This document shows positions 24,931-34,692 of a stretch of 64,000 nt of DNA, in pieces. This stretch comes from Marilutibacter spongiae (GTDB taxonomy: Bacteria > Pseudomonadota > Gammaproteobacteria > Xanthomonadales > Xanthomonadaceae), in the NCBI RefSeq assembly GCF_014145325.1, contig NZ_JACHTF010000011.1, positions 62,001 through 126,000 of the forward strand. The letters run 5' to 3'. The translations under genes were made by a program, and so were the position numbers. Below the pieces are notes generated by a model, which saw only the letters and a list, made by a program, of their open reading frames with translations, ran no database searches and was not told where the DNA came from. Each line of letters opens with the position of its first letter. The stretch's first letter is position 1.

Positions 24931-25572
24931 ATGGCCGATAACGAACTTGCTCAAGACAAGGCCCATGGGCTGGACCACGCGCTGGACCAGGAACTGGTCA
25001 GGCGCGTGCAGCAGGGCGACAGCGCGGCCTTCGATGCCCTGGTGCGCAAGTACCAGCATCGGATCGTCGGGCTGGTGGGACGCTATGTATCCGACTGGAG
25101 CGAGTGCCAGGACGTGGCCCAGGAGACCTTCATACGCGCCTATCGCGCGCTGGGGAATTTCCGGGGCGATGCCCAGTTCTATACCTGGTTGCACCGGATC
25201 GCCGTGAATACTGCCAAGAACCACCTTGTAGCGCAGAACCGCAGGCCGCCGACGGACGACGTCGACGCGGCCGACGCCGAGCAGTTCGACGGCGGGATCC
25301 GGCTGCGCGACACCGATACCCCCGAACACGAGCTCATGCGCCAGCAGGTCGAGCGCAGCGTGATGGACACCGTCGAATCGCTCCCCGAGGAGTTGCGCGT
25401 CGCCATCACCCTGCGCGAGGTCGAGGGGCTGAGCTACGAGGAGATTGCCCGGCAGATGGACTGCCCCATCGGCACCGTGCGGTCGCGGATCTTCCGTGCC
25501 CGCGAGGCGATCGATGAACGCCTGCGCCCCTTGCTCGATACCCCCGGAACCCCGGAGCGTGCCCACCGATGA
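24931..25572 (+). CDS. rpoE: RNA polymerase sigma factor RpoE
   Basis: A 213-residue ECF01-type sigma-E. Region 2 reads CQDVAQETFIRAYRALGNFRG and YTWLHRIAVNTAKNH; region 4 is SLPEELRVAITLREVEGLSYEEIARQMDCPIGTVRSRIFRAREAI. It directs the envelope-stress response. It is followed with a four-base overlap by its anti-sigma gene and then by the periplasmic protease mucD, the standard rpoE-rseA-mucD set in Xanthomonads. Confidence 0.97.
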   Translation: MADNELAQDKAHGLDHALDQELVRRVQQGDSAAFDALVRKYQHRIVGLVGRYVSDWSECQDVAQETFIRAYRALGNFRGDAQFYTWLHRIAVNTAKNHLVAQNRRPPTDDVDAADAEQFDGGIRLRDTDTPEHELMRQQVERSVMDTVESLPEELRVAITLREVEGLSYEEIARQMDCPIGTVRSRIFRAREAIDERLRPLLDTPGTPERAHR

Positions 25573-26504
25573 CGCCGACCCCGTCCAATCCCAACGTCCC
25601 TTCGATCGATGCCGATCGCGAGACCCTGTGCGCGCTGTTCGATGGCGAGCTGCAGGGCGACGCAGCGCGCTTCGCGCACCGGCGCCTGGGCCACGACCCC
25701 GAGTGGCGCGCGGCCTTCGGTCGTTGGCAACTGGCCGGCGACGTGATGCGTCGCCAGTCCTGCGGCCTGGCGCCGTCCGGTTTCGCCGCGCGCGTCGCCG
25801 CGGAGCTGGAAGCCGACCAGGACCTCGCCGCGCTGCCGCGTGCGGTGGGCAGCGACCTGGGCGATACGCGTTCGCGCTGGCGGCGCGGCTGGATCCCGGG
25901 CGCGGCCCTGGCCGCCTCCGTGGCGGTGGCGGCCCTGTTCGTGGCACGCCCGCTGGGCCAGGCGGACGCGCCCGCCGGCTTCGATAGCTCGCCGCAGGTC
26001 GCCGATCGGGAGGCCGGACCGGCGCCCGCCGCGGCCCCGTCGCAACCGGCTCCGGCGGCGCCGCCGGGCGCGGATGCCACGGAGGCCGGGCTCGCCACGG
26101 CTGCCGCCGCGGTCGCGGTCGCCGATGCGCCCCGGCGCGCGGTCCGCCAGCGACAGGCCCTGCGCGAGGTCGGCGCGGACGCATCCCGCATGGCCGTGTC
26201 GTCGGAGGCCGCCGCGCCGCAGGCCCGGGTCGCCAGCGAGGCCGACCCGGTGCCCAATCCCTTCACCCCGCAAGCCGTGCCCGCCGAGGCGCCGGTGCAG
26301 TCGCGGCCATGGCCGCGCGCGGTGTTGCCCGGCTACGGCACGCGACAGGGTTACGCGGTCGGTTACGACGCCGGCACCTCGCCATCGCCTTCGTTCTACC
26401 CGTTCGAACCCAGTTTGCAGCAGCCCCCGGTCCAGGATGCGCCGTCGGGCGAACCCGTCCCCGAAGAAGCCCTGCCGGACCCTGGCGTCCCCGGGCCCCA
26501 CTGA
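25569..26504 (+). CDS. rseA: Sigma-E anti-sigma factor RseA
   Basis: A 311-residue RseA-type anti-sigma. The cytosolic N-terminal domain (residues ~16-70: ETLCALFDGELQGDAARFAHRRL... WQLAGDVMRR) binds sigma-E; one membrane helix follows at ~115-135 (GAALAASVAVAALFVARPLG); the periplasmic part is long and rich in Ala/Pro with a Tyr/Pro/Ser-rich end. Family members are cut by DegS and RseP under stress. The ATG overlaps the rpoE stop (ATGA). It is longer than the E. coli protein (216 aa), mainly in the periplasmic tail. Confidence 0.88.
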   Translation: MTPTPSNPNVPSIDADRETLCALFDGELQGDAARFAHRRLGHDPEWRAAFGRWQLAGDVMRRQSCGLAPSGFAARVAAELEADQDLAALPRAVGSDLGDTRSRWRRGWIPGAALAASVAVAALFVARPLGQADAPAGFDSSPQVADREAGPAPAAAPSQPAPAAPPGADATEAGLATAAAAVAVADAPRRAVRQRQALREVGADASRMAVSSEAAAPQARVASEADPVPNPFTPQAVPAEAPVQSRPWPRAVLPGYGTRQGYAVGYDAGTSPSPSFYPFEPSLQQPPVQDAPSGEPVPEEALPDPGVPGPH

Positions 26505-26577
26505 CCCCAGACCCCCGGCCGGGGAACGGAACCGCCCCGGCCGTCCAACTTCCTTCCACACTCTCGAGGCCGATTCC

Positions 26578-28095
26578 ATGAACCGACCGCTTCGCGCCCT
26601 TGCTTTGTCCGGACTCATCGCCGCCGCACTGCCGGTGGCCTGCACCGCGCAGCCGCCCGCCGATGCCGCGCAGGCCACGCCGACGGCGTCCATCGCGCCG
26701 CCGCCCTCCAGTACGCCGGCCCCGCCGCTGGTCTCGGGCCTGCCCGACTTCACCCGCCTGGTGGAGCGCGTGGGTCCGGCCGTGGTCAGCATCCGCGCAG
26801 AGATCACGCCCCAGCGCAACACCCGGGGGCAGATGCCCGACGATGCCGAGATCCCCGAGTTCTTCCGCCGCTTCTTCGGCGACCAGTTCCCGCCGTCCGG
26901 GCCGCGCGGTCCGCGCGGTGGCGGTACCTCGCTGGGCACCGGCTTCCTGATCTCTGACGACGGCTACCTGTTGACCAACCACCACGTGGTCGAAGGCGCG
27001 GACACGGTGACGGTCAGCCTGTCCGACCGTCGCGAGTTCGAGGCCAGGGTGATCGGCAGCGACGAACAGTACGACGTCGCCGTCCTCAAGATCGACGCCA
27101 AGGGCCTGCCCTTCCTGCGCATGGCCAACGCCGGCAATACCCGGCCGGGGCAGTGGGCGGTCGCGATCGGTTCGCCCTTCGGCCTCGACCACTCGGTCAC
27201 CGCGGGCATCGTCAGCGCGGTCGGCCGCAGCAACCCGTACTCGGGCCAGCAGTACGTGCCCTTCATCCAGAGCGACGTCGCGATCAACCGTGGCAATTCC
27301 GGCGGCCCCCTGCTCAACACCAGTGGCGAGGTGATCGGCATCAACTCGCAGATCTTCTCCAACTCCGGCGGGTACATGGGCGTCAGCTTCGCCATCCCGA
27401 TCGACCTGGCGATGAACGCGGCCGACCAGCTCAAGGCCACAGGCAAGGTCAGCCGCGGCCTGCTGGGCGTGCAGGTGCAGGCCATCACCGCCGAACAGGC
27501 CGACGCGCTCGGCATCGGCAGCGCCAGCGGCGCGCTGGTCTCGGTGGTCAGTCCGGGAAGCGCGGCCGAGAAGGCCGGCATCGAGCCGATGGACGTGATC
27601 CAGTCCGTGGACGGCCGTCCGGTGAACACGTCCGCCGACCTGCCGCCCTTGATCGGCGCCAAGGCGCCGGGCACGCGCGTCAAGCTCACGGTGCTGCGCG
27701 AGGGCAAGCCGCGTGACGTCACCGTGGTGCTCGACGCCCTGGATGGCGATGCGGTGGCCGCCGCACCGGCCCGCGGCGACCGCGACGACGCGGCCGACGA
27801 AGGCAGCTCCCGCAATGCGCTCGGACTGCAGGTCAGGCCCCTGACCGATGCCCAGCGCCAGCGCGCGGGCCTGGAGGACGACGAGGGCGTGGTCGTCACC
27901 GGCGTGGACGCGTCGGCCCGGACCAGCGGCATCCAGCCCGGCGACGTCATCCTGGCCGTGGGCCGCGAGTCGGTCGGCAGCCCCCGGGAGCTCGACGCCG
28001 AGCTCAAGGGCGTCGGCAAGGGCGATACCGTGATGCTGCTCGTCCGCCGCGGCGGCGCCACCCAGTTCGTCGCGGTCACGCCCGGGAAGGGCTGA
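26578..28095 (+). CDS. mucD: DegP/DegQ-family periplasmic serine protease MucD
   Basis: A 505-residue Do-family protease: signal peptide (residues 1-~22), protease domain with His in LTNHHVVEG, Asp in YDVAVLKID and Ser in RGNSGGPLLN, then two PDZ domains (from ~300 and ~410). It degrades misfolded envelope proteins and damps sigma-E signalling. A Pro/Ser/Thr-rich linker follows the signal peptide. It starts 73 bases after rseA, with no promoter apparent between them. Confidence 0.94.
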   Translation: MNRPLRALALSGLIAAALPVACTAQPPADAAQATPTASIAPPPSSTPAPPLVSGLPDFTRLVERVGPAVVSIRAEITPQRNTRGQMPDDAEIPEFFRRFFGDQFPPSGPRGPRGGGTSLGTGFLISDDGYLLTNHHVVEGADTVTVSLSDRREFEARVIGSDEQYDVAVLKIDAKGLPFLRMANAGNTRPGQWAVAIGSPFGLDHSVTAGIVSAVGRSNPYSGQQYVPFIQSDVAINRGNSGGPLLNTSGEVIGINSQIFSNSGGYMGVSFAIPIDLAMNAADQLKATGKVSRGLLGVQVQAITAEQADALGIGSASGALVSVVSPGSAAEKAGIEPMDVIQSVDGRPVNTSADLPPLIGAKAPGTRVKLTVLREGKPRDVTVVLDALDGDAVAAAPARGDRDDAADEGSSRNALGLQVRPLTDAQRQRAGLEDDEGVVVTGVDASARTSGIQPGDVILAVGRESVGSPRELDAELKGVGKGDTVMLLVRRGGATQFVAVTPGKG

Positions 28096-28105
28096 GCCAG
28101 GCCGG

Positions 28106-28126
28106 CCCACCGGCACCGCCGGTGGG
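28106..28126 (+). terminator. Strong hairpin after mucD
   Basis: CCCACCGGC-ACC-GCCGGTGGG is a nine-base perfect stem with a three-base loop, eleven bases after the mucD stop. No U-run follows. It probably closes or stabilises the sigma-E operon transcript. A GATAAT at 28194-28199 may then start lepA. Confidence 0.45.
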
Positions 28127-28255
28127 TCCGGGGATCCGTGAACCCGTCCCGCGCGCCCGCGCGCGGCGACGGCCCGGGGGCGGGGCGGTGTGCGATAATG
28201 CCCCGTTAACCCCTGGATTCCCGCAGGGCCGCCTTCCGCGGCCTCGAAACCCCGC

Positions 28256-30049
28256 ATGCAGCAGATCAGAAACTTCTCCATCATCGCCCACGTCGACCAC
28301 GGCAAGTCGACGCTCGCCGACCGCATCATCCAGTTGTGCGGCGGCCTGACGGCGCGCGAAATGGAAGCCCAGGTGCTCGACAACAATCCGATCGAGCGCG
28401 AGCGCGGGATCACGATCAAGTCGCAGTCGGTGTCCCTGCCGTACACCGCCCGCGACGGCCAGACCTACTTCCTGAACTTCATCGACACCCCCGGCCACGT
28501 CGACTTCAGCTACGAGGTCAGCCGGTCGCTGGCCGCCTGCGAGGGCGCGCTGCTGGTCGTCGATGCCGCCCAGGGCGTGGAGGCGCAGTCGGTCGCCAAC
28601 TGCTACACCGCGGTGGAGCAGGGGCTGGAAGTCGTGCCGGTACTGAACAAGATCGACCTGCCCACCGCCGACATCGACAAGGCCAAGGCGGAGATCGAGG
28701 CGGTCATCGGCATCGACGCCGAGGATGCGGTCGCGGTCAGCGCCAAGACCGGCCTCAACGTCGAGGACGTGCTGGAGGCGATCGTCACCCGCATCCCGCC
28801 GCCGCAGCCGCGCGACACCGACAAGCTGCAGGCGTTGATCATCGATTCGTGGTTCGACAACTACCTGGGCGTGGTGATGCTGGTGCGCATCATGCAGGGC
28901 GAGATCAAGCCCGGCGACAAGCTCACGGTGATGTCGACCGGTCGCAGCCACCAGGTCGACAACGTCGGCGTGTTCACGCCCAAGCGCAAGGAACTGGCCC
29001 GGCTGGGCGCGGGCGAGGTGGGCTGGGTCAACGCCAGCATCAAGGACGTGCACGGTGCGCCGGTGGGCGATACGCTCACGCTGACCGCGGACCCGGCGCC
29101 CAAGCCGCTGCCGGGCTTCCAGGAAATGCAGCCGCGCGTGTTCGCCGGCCTGTTCCCGGTGGACGCGGAGGACTACCCCGACCTGCGCGAGGCGCTCGAG
29201 AAGCTGCGCCTGAACGACGCCGCGATGCGCTTCGAGCCCGAGAGCTCCGAGGCGATGGGCTTCGGCTTCCGCTGCGGCTTCCTGGGCATGCTGCACATGG
29301 AGATCGTGCAGGAGCGCCTGGAGCGCGAGTACGACCTCAACCTGATCAGCACCGCGCCGACCGTGGTCTACGAGGTCCTCAAGACCGACGGCAGCATCAT
29401 CCCGATGGACAACCCGGCCAAGTTGCCGCCGGTGAACCAGGTCGAGGAGGTCCGCGAGCCGCTGATCCGCGCCAACATCCTGACCCCGCCGGACTACATC
29501 GGCGGCATCATCACCCTGTGCGAGGAAAAGCGCGGCAGCCAGATCGGGATCACCTACATGGCCAGCCAGGTGCAGATCAGCTACGAGCTGCCGATGGCCG
29601 AGGTGGTGCTGGACTTCTTCGACCGGCTCAAGTCCGTCAGCCGCGGCTACGCCTCGCTGGATTACCACTTCCTGCGCTTCGAGCCTGGTCCGTTCGTGCG
29701 CGTGGACATCCTCATCAACGGCGACAAGGTCGACGCGTTGAGCGTGATCTGCCACCGCAGCCACGCCGACCGCCGTGGCCGCGACCTGTGCGAGCGGATG
29801 AAGGAACTGATCCCGCGGCAGATGTTCGACGTCGCCATCCAGGCCGCCATCGGCTCGCAGGTCATCGCCCGCACCACGGTCAAGGCGATGCGCAAGAACG
29901 TGCTCGCGAAGTGCTACGGTGGCGACATCAGCCGCAAGAAGAAGCTGCTGGAGAAGCAGAAGGCCGGCAAGAAGCGGATGAAGCAGGTCGGTAGCGTCGA
30001 GATTCCGCAGGAAGCCTTCCTGGCGGTCTTGCAGACGGACAATAAATAA
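28256..30049 (+). CDS. lepA: Elongation factor 4 (LepA)
   Basis: A 597-residue translational GTPase. G1 is [10 protein letters not shown]2 lies in [11 protein letters not shown]3 is DTPGHVD, G4 is NKID, and the family-specific C-terminal domain is present, ending [18 protein letters not shown]. LepA acts on stalled or initiating ribosomes. It lies between mucD and lepB, its normal partner in Gammaproteobacteria; a -10-like GATAAT 57 bases upstream suggests a separate promoter. Confidence 0.98.
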   Translation: MQQIRNFSIIAHVDHGKSTLADRIIQLCGGLTAREMEAQVLDNNPIERERGITIKSQSVSLPYTARDGQTYFLNFIDTPGHVDFSYEVSRSLAACEGALLVVDAAQGVEAQSVANCYTAVEQGLEVVPVLNKIDLPTADIDKAKAEIEAVIGIDAEDAVAVSAKTGLNVEDVLEAIVTRIPPPQPRDTDKLQALIIDSWFDNYLGVVMLVRIMQGEIKPGDKLTVMSTGRSHQVDNVGVFTPKRKELARLGAGEVGWVNASIKDVHGAPVGDTLTLTADPAPKPLPGFQEMQPRVFAGLFPVDAEDYPDLREALEKLRLNDAAMRFEPESSEAMGFGFRCGFLGMLHMEIVQERLEREYDLNLISTAPTVVYEVLKTDGSIIPMDNPAKLPPVNQVEEVREPLIRANILTPPDYIGGIITLCEEKRGSQIGITYMASQVQISYELPMAEVVLDFFDRLKSVSRGYASLDYHFLRFEPGPFVRVDILINGDKVDALSVICHRSHADRRGRDLCERMKELIPRQMFDVAIQAAIGSQVIARTTVKAMRKNVLAKCYGGDISRKKKLLEKQKAGKKRMKQVGSVEIPQEAFLAVLQTDNK

Positions 30050-30078
30050 GGCGGGGACGAAGGACTCGACAACCGGCA

Positions 30079-30098
30079 GCGAAAGCAGTCGCTTTCGC
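30079..30098 (+). other. Stem-loop between lepA and lepB
   Basis: GCGAAAGC-AGTC-GCTTTCGC is a perfect eight-base stem 30 bases after the lepA stop. With no following U-run it may be a processing or stability element rather than a terminator, as lepA and lepB are usually co-transcribed. The rest of this 182-base gap shows no gene. Confidence 0.45.
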
Positions 30099-30231
30099 CG
30101 CTCCCGGGGAACTACCGTGACCAACGGCGGGTCCGTACCGGGGGCAGGGCAGGCAGACTCGCCGGTAGGCGGGGCCTTTCGACCCTGTCCGGCGTCTAGG
30201 CCGATATCCCGGCTCTATCCAAGGAGCGCAC

Positions 30232-31023
30232 ATGCGTTGGTTTGAAATCGCCCTGGTGGCACTTACTTTCGTCACCGGGCTGGTCTGGCTGCTCGACAAG
30301 CTCTATCTCGCCAAGTACCGGGCCGCCCGGGAAACCCTGCTCGACGACGGCAGCGAGCCCTGGTACGTCGACTATTCCAAGGCGTTCTTCCCGGTGCTGC
30401 TGGTGGTGCTGATCCTGCGCAGCTTCGTCGCCGAGCCGTTCCGAATCCCCTCCAACTCCATGATGCCGACCCTGTTGACCGGCGATTTCATCCTGGTCAA
30501 CAAGTTCACCTATGGCCTGCGCCTGCCCATCACCAACAAGAAGGTGGTATCGATCGGCGAGCCAAGGCGCGGCGACGTGGTCGTGTTCCGGCCGCCGCAC
30601 CACCCCGACCAGGACTGGATCAAGCGCATCGTCGGCCTGCCCGGCGACACCGTGGCCTACCGCAACAACACCGTGTTCATCAATGGAACGCCCATGGCCT
30701 ACCAGCCGATCGGCATCTACGAGGGCAAGGGCAGCGGCCGCGAGATGACAGGGGCCGAGGAACTGGAGGAGAATCTGGACGGCCGCCGCCACCGGGTGCT
30801 CGAACGGATCGCGCTTCCGTTCCCCGACCAGGGCGACGGAGAGTGGGAAGTGCCAACGGGGCACTATTTCGTGATGGGCGACAATCGTGATAATAGCGAG
30901 GACAGCCGTTACTGGCAGACGCACTTCCTCCCGGAGGAGAACCTGCGGGGCAAGGCGTTCCTGATCTGGATGAACATCGATGGGGGCATCGATACGTCCA
31001 GGATCGGCAGCAGCATCCAGTAG
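30232..31023 (+). CDS. lepB: Signal peptidase I
   Basis: LepB (263 aa) removes signal peptides from exported preproteins. Two N-terminal membrane helices (~4-22 and ~52-68) precede the catalytic domain; Ser76 is in RIPSNSMMPTL and Lys131 in DWIKRIVGLPGD, with the GDNRDNSEDSRYW box near the end. AAGGAG seven bases upstream marks the ATG. Confidence 0.97.
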   Translation: MRWFEIALVALTFVTGLVWLLDKLYLAKYRAARETLLDDGSEPWYVDYSKAFFPVLLVVLILRSFVAEPFRIPSNSMMPTLLTGDFILVNKFTYGLRLPITNKKVVSIGEPRRGDVVVFRPPHHPDQDWIKRIVGLPGDTVAYRNNTVFINGTPMAYQPIGIYEGKGSGREMTGAEELEENLDGRRHRVLERIALPFPDQGDGEWEVPTGHYFVMGDNRDNSEDSRYWQTHFLPEENLRGKAFLIWMNIDGGIDTSRIGSSIQ

Positions 31024-31079
31024 GGGCGGGGTTCGCCGGCCACCTGGGCCACATTCAACTCATATAGGGGAGTTCGAGC

Positions 31080-31457
31080 ATGAAACGCACGCAAGGTGGC
31101 ATGACGTTGATCGGCTTCATCATCGTGCTCGCGGTGGTGGGTGTGTTCATCTACATGGGCATGAAGCTCATCCCGATGTATTCCGAGTACTACGCGGTCA
31201 AGCGCGCGCTGTCGGAGATGAGCACGGACGCGGCCGTGGAGAACGCCGACCCGCAGAAGATCCGCGACCTGTTCTTCCGTCGCCTGTACGTGAGCTACGC
31301 CGAGAACGTGACCAAGGACGATTTCAAGATCGCGCGGAAGGACGCGGGCTGGGAGATCACCGTGGACTATGAAGTGCGCAAGCCGCTCATCGGCAACCTC
31401 GACGTCGTGGGCCATTTCGTCGCCCAGCAGAAGCTCAATCGCGGTGCCGGGGGCTGA
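31080..31457 (+). CDS. DUF4845 membrane-anchored protein
   Basis: A 125-residue protein with an N-terminal pilin-like opening ([34 protein letters not shown]), one membrane helix, then a small domain ([11 protein letters not shown]..., [33 protein letters not shown]). It matches DUF4845, found between lepB and rnc in many Gammaproteobacteria; function unknown. Despite the pilin-like start, no Gly-Phe-Thr-Leu-Ile-Glu cleavage motif is present. rnc begins inside its last codons. Confidence 0.88.
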   Translation: MKRTQGGMTLIGFIIVLAVVGVFIYMGMKLIPMYSEYYAVKRALSEMSTDAAVENADPQKIRDLFFRRLYVSYAENVTKDDFKIARKDAGWEITVDYEVRKPLIGNLDVVGHFVAQQKLNRGAGG

Positions 31458-32124
31458 TCCGCTCGCGCACGCGTTCCGCTCACCGGAATTGCTCCGCCAG
31501 GCGCTGACGCACCGCAGCGCCGGCGCGCCGCACTACGAGCGGCTGGAGTTCCTCGGCGACGCGCTGGTCAACCTGATCATCGCCGAGGCGCTGTTCCAGC
31601 GCTGGCCCCAGGTTGACGAAGGCGCCTTGACGCGCGCGCGAGCCGAGCTCGTGCGCGAGTCCTCTCTGGCCACCATCGCGCGGACCCTGGACCTGGGCGC
31701 GCGGCTGACCCTGGGGCCGGGCGAGATGAAGTCCGGCGGTCATCGCCGCGACTCGATCCTCGCCGACGTGGTCGAGGCGATCGTGGCCGCGATCTACCTG
31801 GATGCCGGCTTCGAAACCTGCCGGGCGACCGTGCTGCCGTGGTTCGAACCGGCGATGGCCGCGATGCCGCCGCCGCACAAGGTCGGCAAGGACGCCAAGA
31901 CCCGGCTGCAGGAGTGGCTGCAGGGCCGCCAGAAGCCGCTGCCGGCCTACGCGCTGCTGTCGGAAAGCGGCGAAGAGCATGCCAAGACCTTCCACGTGAG
32001 TTGCGAGCTCGTCGATCCTCCGGTGCACACCGAGGGCGAGGGGACGTCCCGGCGGGCGGCCGAACAGGCCGCCGCCGAGCTCGCGCTCGAGCGGATCGAG
32101 GCGCCGCGCGGCAAGCCCGGCTGA
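31444..32124 (+). CDS. rnc: Ribonuclease III
   Basis: RNase III (226 aa, standard length) processes rRNA and double-stranded RNA. The signature is [17 protein letters not shown], the second metal-binding site lies in [16 protein letters not shown], and a dsRNA-binding domain follows from ~150 ([11 protein letters not shown]... [11 protein letters not shown]). The start is GTG 31444, overlapping DUF4845 by 14 bases; an earlier in-frame ATG would add 25 residues of shadow sequence. Followed by era as in most proteobacteria. Confidence 0.95.
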   Translation: MPGADPLAHAFRSPELLRQALTHRSAGAPHYERLEFLGDALVNLIIAEALFQRWPQVDEGALTRARAELVRESSLATIARTLDLGARLTLGPGEMKSGGHRRDSILADVVEAIVAAIYLDAGFETCRATVLPWFEPAMAAMPPPHKVGKDAKTRLQEWLQGRQKPLPAYALLSESGEEHAKTFHVSCELVDPPVHTEGEGTSRRAAEQAAAELALERIEAPRGKPG

Positions 32125-32198
32125 GTCCGCCGCCAGCGCCGGACCGGATCCGGCCTGGCCCGCGGCACGCGGGGTTTGCCCCGATGACGGCACAGGCG

Positions 32199-32204
32199 GA
32201 CAAT
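32199..32204 (+). promoter_or_regulatory. -10 box placing era at the transcript start
   Basis: GACAAT is exactly six bases before the era ATG at 32211, predicting a leaderless or near-leaderless era transcript in addition to readthrough from rnc. An in-frame ATG at 32184 would be upstream of that start. Confidence 0.45.
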
Positions 32205-32210
32205 CCCCGC

Positions 32211-33119
32211 ATGAGCACCCCTCCTTTCCGGGCCGGACACGTTGCTGTCATCGGCCGGCCGAACGTCGGCAAATCCACCCTGACCAACGCCCTCGTGGGC
32301 GCGAAGGTCAGCATCGTCTCCAACCGTCCACAGACCACCCGCCACCGCTTGCTCGGCATTGCCAGCTTCGACGCCGGCCAGCTGGTCCTGGTCGACACCC
32401 CTGGCCTTCACCGGGACCAGGGCAAGTCGACCGCCTCGGCCATGCACCGGATGATGAACCGGGCCGCGCGCGGCGCCCTGGAGGGCGTCGACGTCGCCGC
32501 GCTGGTGGTCCAGGCCGGGCGCTGGGACGAAGCCGATGCCTTCGCCTACGAGGCCCTGAGCAATGCCGGCCTGCCGGTGGTGCTGATCGTCAACCAGGTC
32601 GACCGGCTGAAGGACAAGACCGCGCTGCTGCCCTACCTGGCGAAGGTGAGCGAGGGGCGCGACTTCGCCGGCGTCCACCCCATTTCCGCGCTCAAGCGCA
32701 ATGGACTGGAAGCGCTGGTCGACACCCTGCTCAAGCTGGTGCCCGAACAGCCGGCGATCTACGGCGAGGACGAAATCACCGACAAGAGCCAGCGTTTCCT
32801 CGCCGGCGAGATGGTCCGCGAACAGTTGATGCGGCAGCTGGGCAACGAGTTGCCCTACGCCACGACGGTGGAGATCGAGAAGTTCGAGGTCGACGGGGCG
32901 TTGCTGCGCATCGGTGCGGTGATCTGGGTCGAGCGCGACGGCCAGAAAGCCATCGTGATCGGCAAGGGCGGCGAACGCCTGCGCGAGATCGGCTCCAAGG
33001 CGCGCCAGCACATGGAGCGCCTGTTCGGCGCGAAGGTCTTCCTGGAGACCTGGGTGCGGGTACGCCAGGGCTGGTCCGACGACGAGGCCGCGCTGCGTGC
33101 GTTCGGCTATCACGACTAG
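32211..33119 (+). CDS. era: GTPase Era
   Basis: Era (302 aa) is a 16S rRNA-binding GTPase needed for 30S maturation. G1 is [10 protein letters not shown]3 is VDTPGLH, G4 is NQVDRL, and the C-terminal KH domain shows [19 protein letters not shown] use the ATG at 32211; homologues start close to the [14 protein letters not shown] strand. recO follows by 24 bases. Confidence 0.97.
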   Translation: MSTPPFRAGHVAVIGRPNVGKSTLTNALVGAKVSIVSNRPQTTRHRLLGIASFDAGQLVLVDTPGLHRDQGKSTASAMHRMMNRAARGALEGVDVAALVVQAGRWDEADAFAYEALSNAGLPVVLIVNQVDRLKDKTALLPYLAKVSEGRDFAGVHPISALKRNGLEALVDTLLKLVPEQPAIYGEDEITDKSQRFLAGEMVREQLMRQLGNELPYATTVEIEKFEVDGALLRIGAVIWVERDGQKAIVIGKGGERLREIGSKARQHMERLFGAKVFLETWVRVRQGWSDDEAALRAFGYHD

Positions 33120-33143
33120 GACCTGCCTGCGGGCGGCGCGACC

Positions 33144-33911
33144 ATGCGCCTGAGCGCGGAACCCGGTTTCGTGCTGCACGCGCGGCCCTGGCGCGAGACC
33201 AGCATGCTGGTGGAAGTGCTCAGTGCCGGCCACGGCCGTGTCGGCCTGCTCGCGCGCGGGGTGCAGGGCGCCAGGCGCCATCCCCTCCGTGCGGCGCTGC
33301 AACCGCTGCAGTTCATCCGCTTCGATGCCATCTGGCGCGGCGAACTGGCGCGCCTGGTCGCGGCCGAGGCCGTGGACGTGGCGCCGCGCCTGGCGGGCGA
33401 GGCCAGCCTGGGTGCGTTCTACCTCAATGAGCTGACCCTGCGCCTGGCGCCACGTCAGGTCCAGCAGTCCGAGCTGTTCGTGGCCTACGCCACCGCCCGC
33501 GAACGCCTGCGTGCGGGCGATGCCCTGGCCTGGACCCTGCGCCGCTACGAACGCGACCTGCTCGATGCACTGGGTGTCGGGTTCGAATGGCATTGCGACG
33601 GCGACGGGACGCCGATCGATCCGGCCGCACGCTACCGCCTCGATCCCGAGCACGGGCCGCGTCGCCTGCTGATGGACCGCGGCCAGGCCGACCGCAGCGA
33701 GGCCGCGACAGGGCGCGCGCTGCTGTCGCTGGCCGGGGACCTCCAGCCCGAGGCCGAGGACATGGCCGCCCTGCGCCGGGCCATGCGTGCGGTGCTGGCG
33801 CACCACCTGGGGCCAAGGGGCCTGAAATCCTGGGAAATGCTGGGGTCGCTGGCGCGGCTGATGCCGGGCGCCGAGGGCGGGTCGCCGGGGACGCTTCAGC
33901 CGGGCGGCTGA
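33144..33911 (+). CDS. recO: DNA repair protein RecO
   Basis: RecO (255 aa) anneals DNA and, with RecR, loads RecA. It begins [37 protein letters not shown], the OB-fold that is well conserved, followed by the helical domain. The zinc cysteines present in some RecO proteins are not seen, as in other Gammaproteobacteria. Its last 16 bases overlap the convergent receiver-Hpt gene. Confidence 0.95.
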   Translation: MRLSAEPGFVLHARPWRETSMLVEVLSAGHGRVGLLARGVQGARRHPLRAALQPLQFIRFDAIWRGELARLVAAEAVDVAPRLAGEASLGAFYLNELTLRLAPRQVQQSELFVAYATARERLRAGDALAWTLRRYERDLLDALGVGFEWHCDGDGTPIDPAARYRLDPEHGPRRLLMDRGQADRSEAATGRALLSLAGDLQPEAEDMAALRRAMRAVLAHHLGPRGLKSWEMLGSLARLMPGAEGGSPGTLQPGG

Positions 33912-34621
33912 GCCAGGGTGTCGCGCAGGGCGCGCTCGAAGCCCGAGCGCGGTTCGACCTCCCGCGGCGCGGCCTGCCATGCGGACACGGCGGCGGCCAG
34001 GCGCGCGGCGCCGACGAAACCGCAGCTGGCACGCAGGCGGTGCAGCCCCGCCTCGAGGGCATCCAGCTCGTCGTCGCGCCAATGCGCCATGAGGCCCGCG
34101 CCCGTTTCCCGCAGCTCGGCCATGAACAGGCCACGCAACTGCGCGACATGCTCCTCATTGCCGTTGAGCGCGCGAAGGGCGCCCGCGTCGTCCCAGACCG
34201 GCGCATACGTCGCTGCCACGGCCGTCGACATGCGCAGGGGAGGGCGCGGCTCACGCAGGCCCAGCGCGCAATGCACCGCCGCACGCAGTTCGGCGCCCGC
34301 CAGCGGCTTGCACAGGACCTTGCGGAAGCCCGCGTCCAACAATGCGTCGTGGTCGAGGCGGTCGAGCGAGGCGGTGTGGGCGAGCGCGCGCGTGGTCAAG
34401 CCGCGTGCCCGCAGGGCGTGGAGCAGGGCGATGCCATCGCCATCGGGAAGCCGCGCATCGACCAGCCACAGGTCGTGGCCGGCCGCGAGGGCGAGTTCGA
34501 TGGCGCCGGCCTGCGAGTCGGCGACGTCGACCCGTGCGGGGAGGGAATGCAGGGCCGCGGCGATGAAGCGCGACGAGGTCGGGTCATCCTCGACGAGGAG
34601 GATGCGCAATGGCGTGTCCAT
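33896..34621 (-). CDS. Receiver-Hpt phosphorelay protein
   Basis: A 241-residue protein with a receiver domain (residues 1-~125: acid pair in LVEDD, phosphoacceptor Asp in [12 protein letters not shown], Lys in VLCKPLAG) and a C-terminal Hpt-type helical domain with the candidate His in [20 protein letters not shown]. No DNA-binding or enzymatic output is present, so it should act inside a multi-step phosphorelay with an unlinked hybrid kinase, as is common in Xanthomonads. It overlaps the recO end by 16 bases and is divergent from the YdbH-like gene. Confidence 0.85.
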   Translation of the reverse strand: MDTPLRILLVEDDPTSSRFIAAALHSLPARVDVADSQAGAIELALAAGHDLWLVDARLPDGDGIALLHALRARGLTTRALAHTASLDRLDHDALLDAGFRKVLCKPLAGAELRAAVHCALGLREPRPPLRMSTAVAATYAPVWDDAGALRALNGNEEHVAQLRGLFMAELRETGAGLMAHWRDDELDALEAGLHRLRASCGFVGAARLAAAVSAWQAAPREVEPRSGFERALRDTLAQPPG

Positions 34622-34692
34622 GTCGTGATCGTCTCCTGGGATCCCGCGTCCGGCCGTTCACCCCCCTCGCGCGTGCCGGTATGCTGCGTGCC

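Noticed and set aside
28076-30124. A 682-codon minus-strand frame opposite lepA
   Set aside because: Antisense shadow; rich in His, Val, Asp, Arg with no motif.
31080-31200. DUF4845 protein as a type IV pilin
   Set aside because: It begins with a hydrophobic helix like a pilin but lacks the prepilin cleavage motif and has the DUF4845 pattern.
34609-34692. An earlier start for the YdbH-like gene
   Set aside because: The added residues contain several Cys, Arg and Pro and overlap the divergent gene; no homologue-like signal peptide results.
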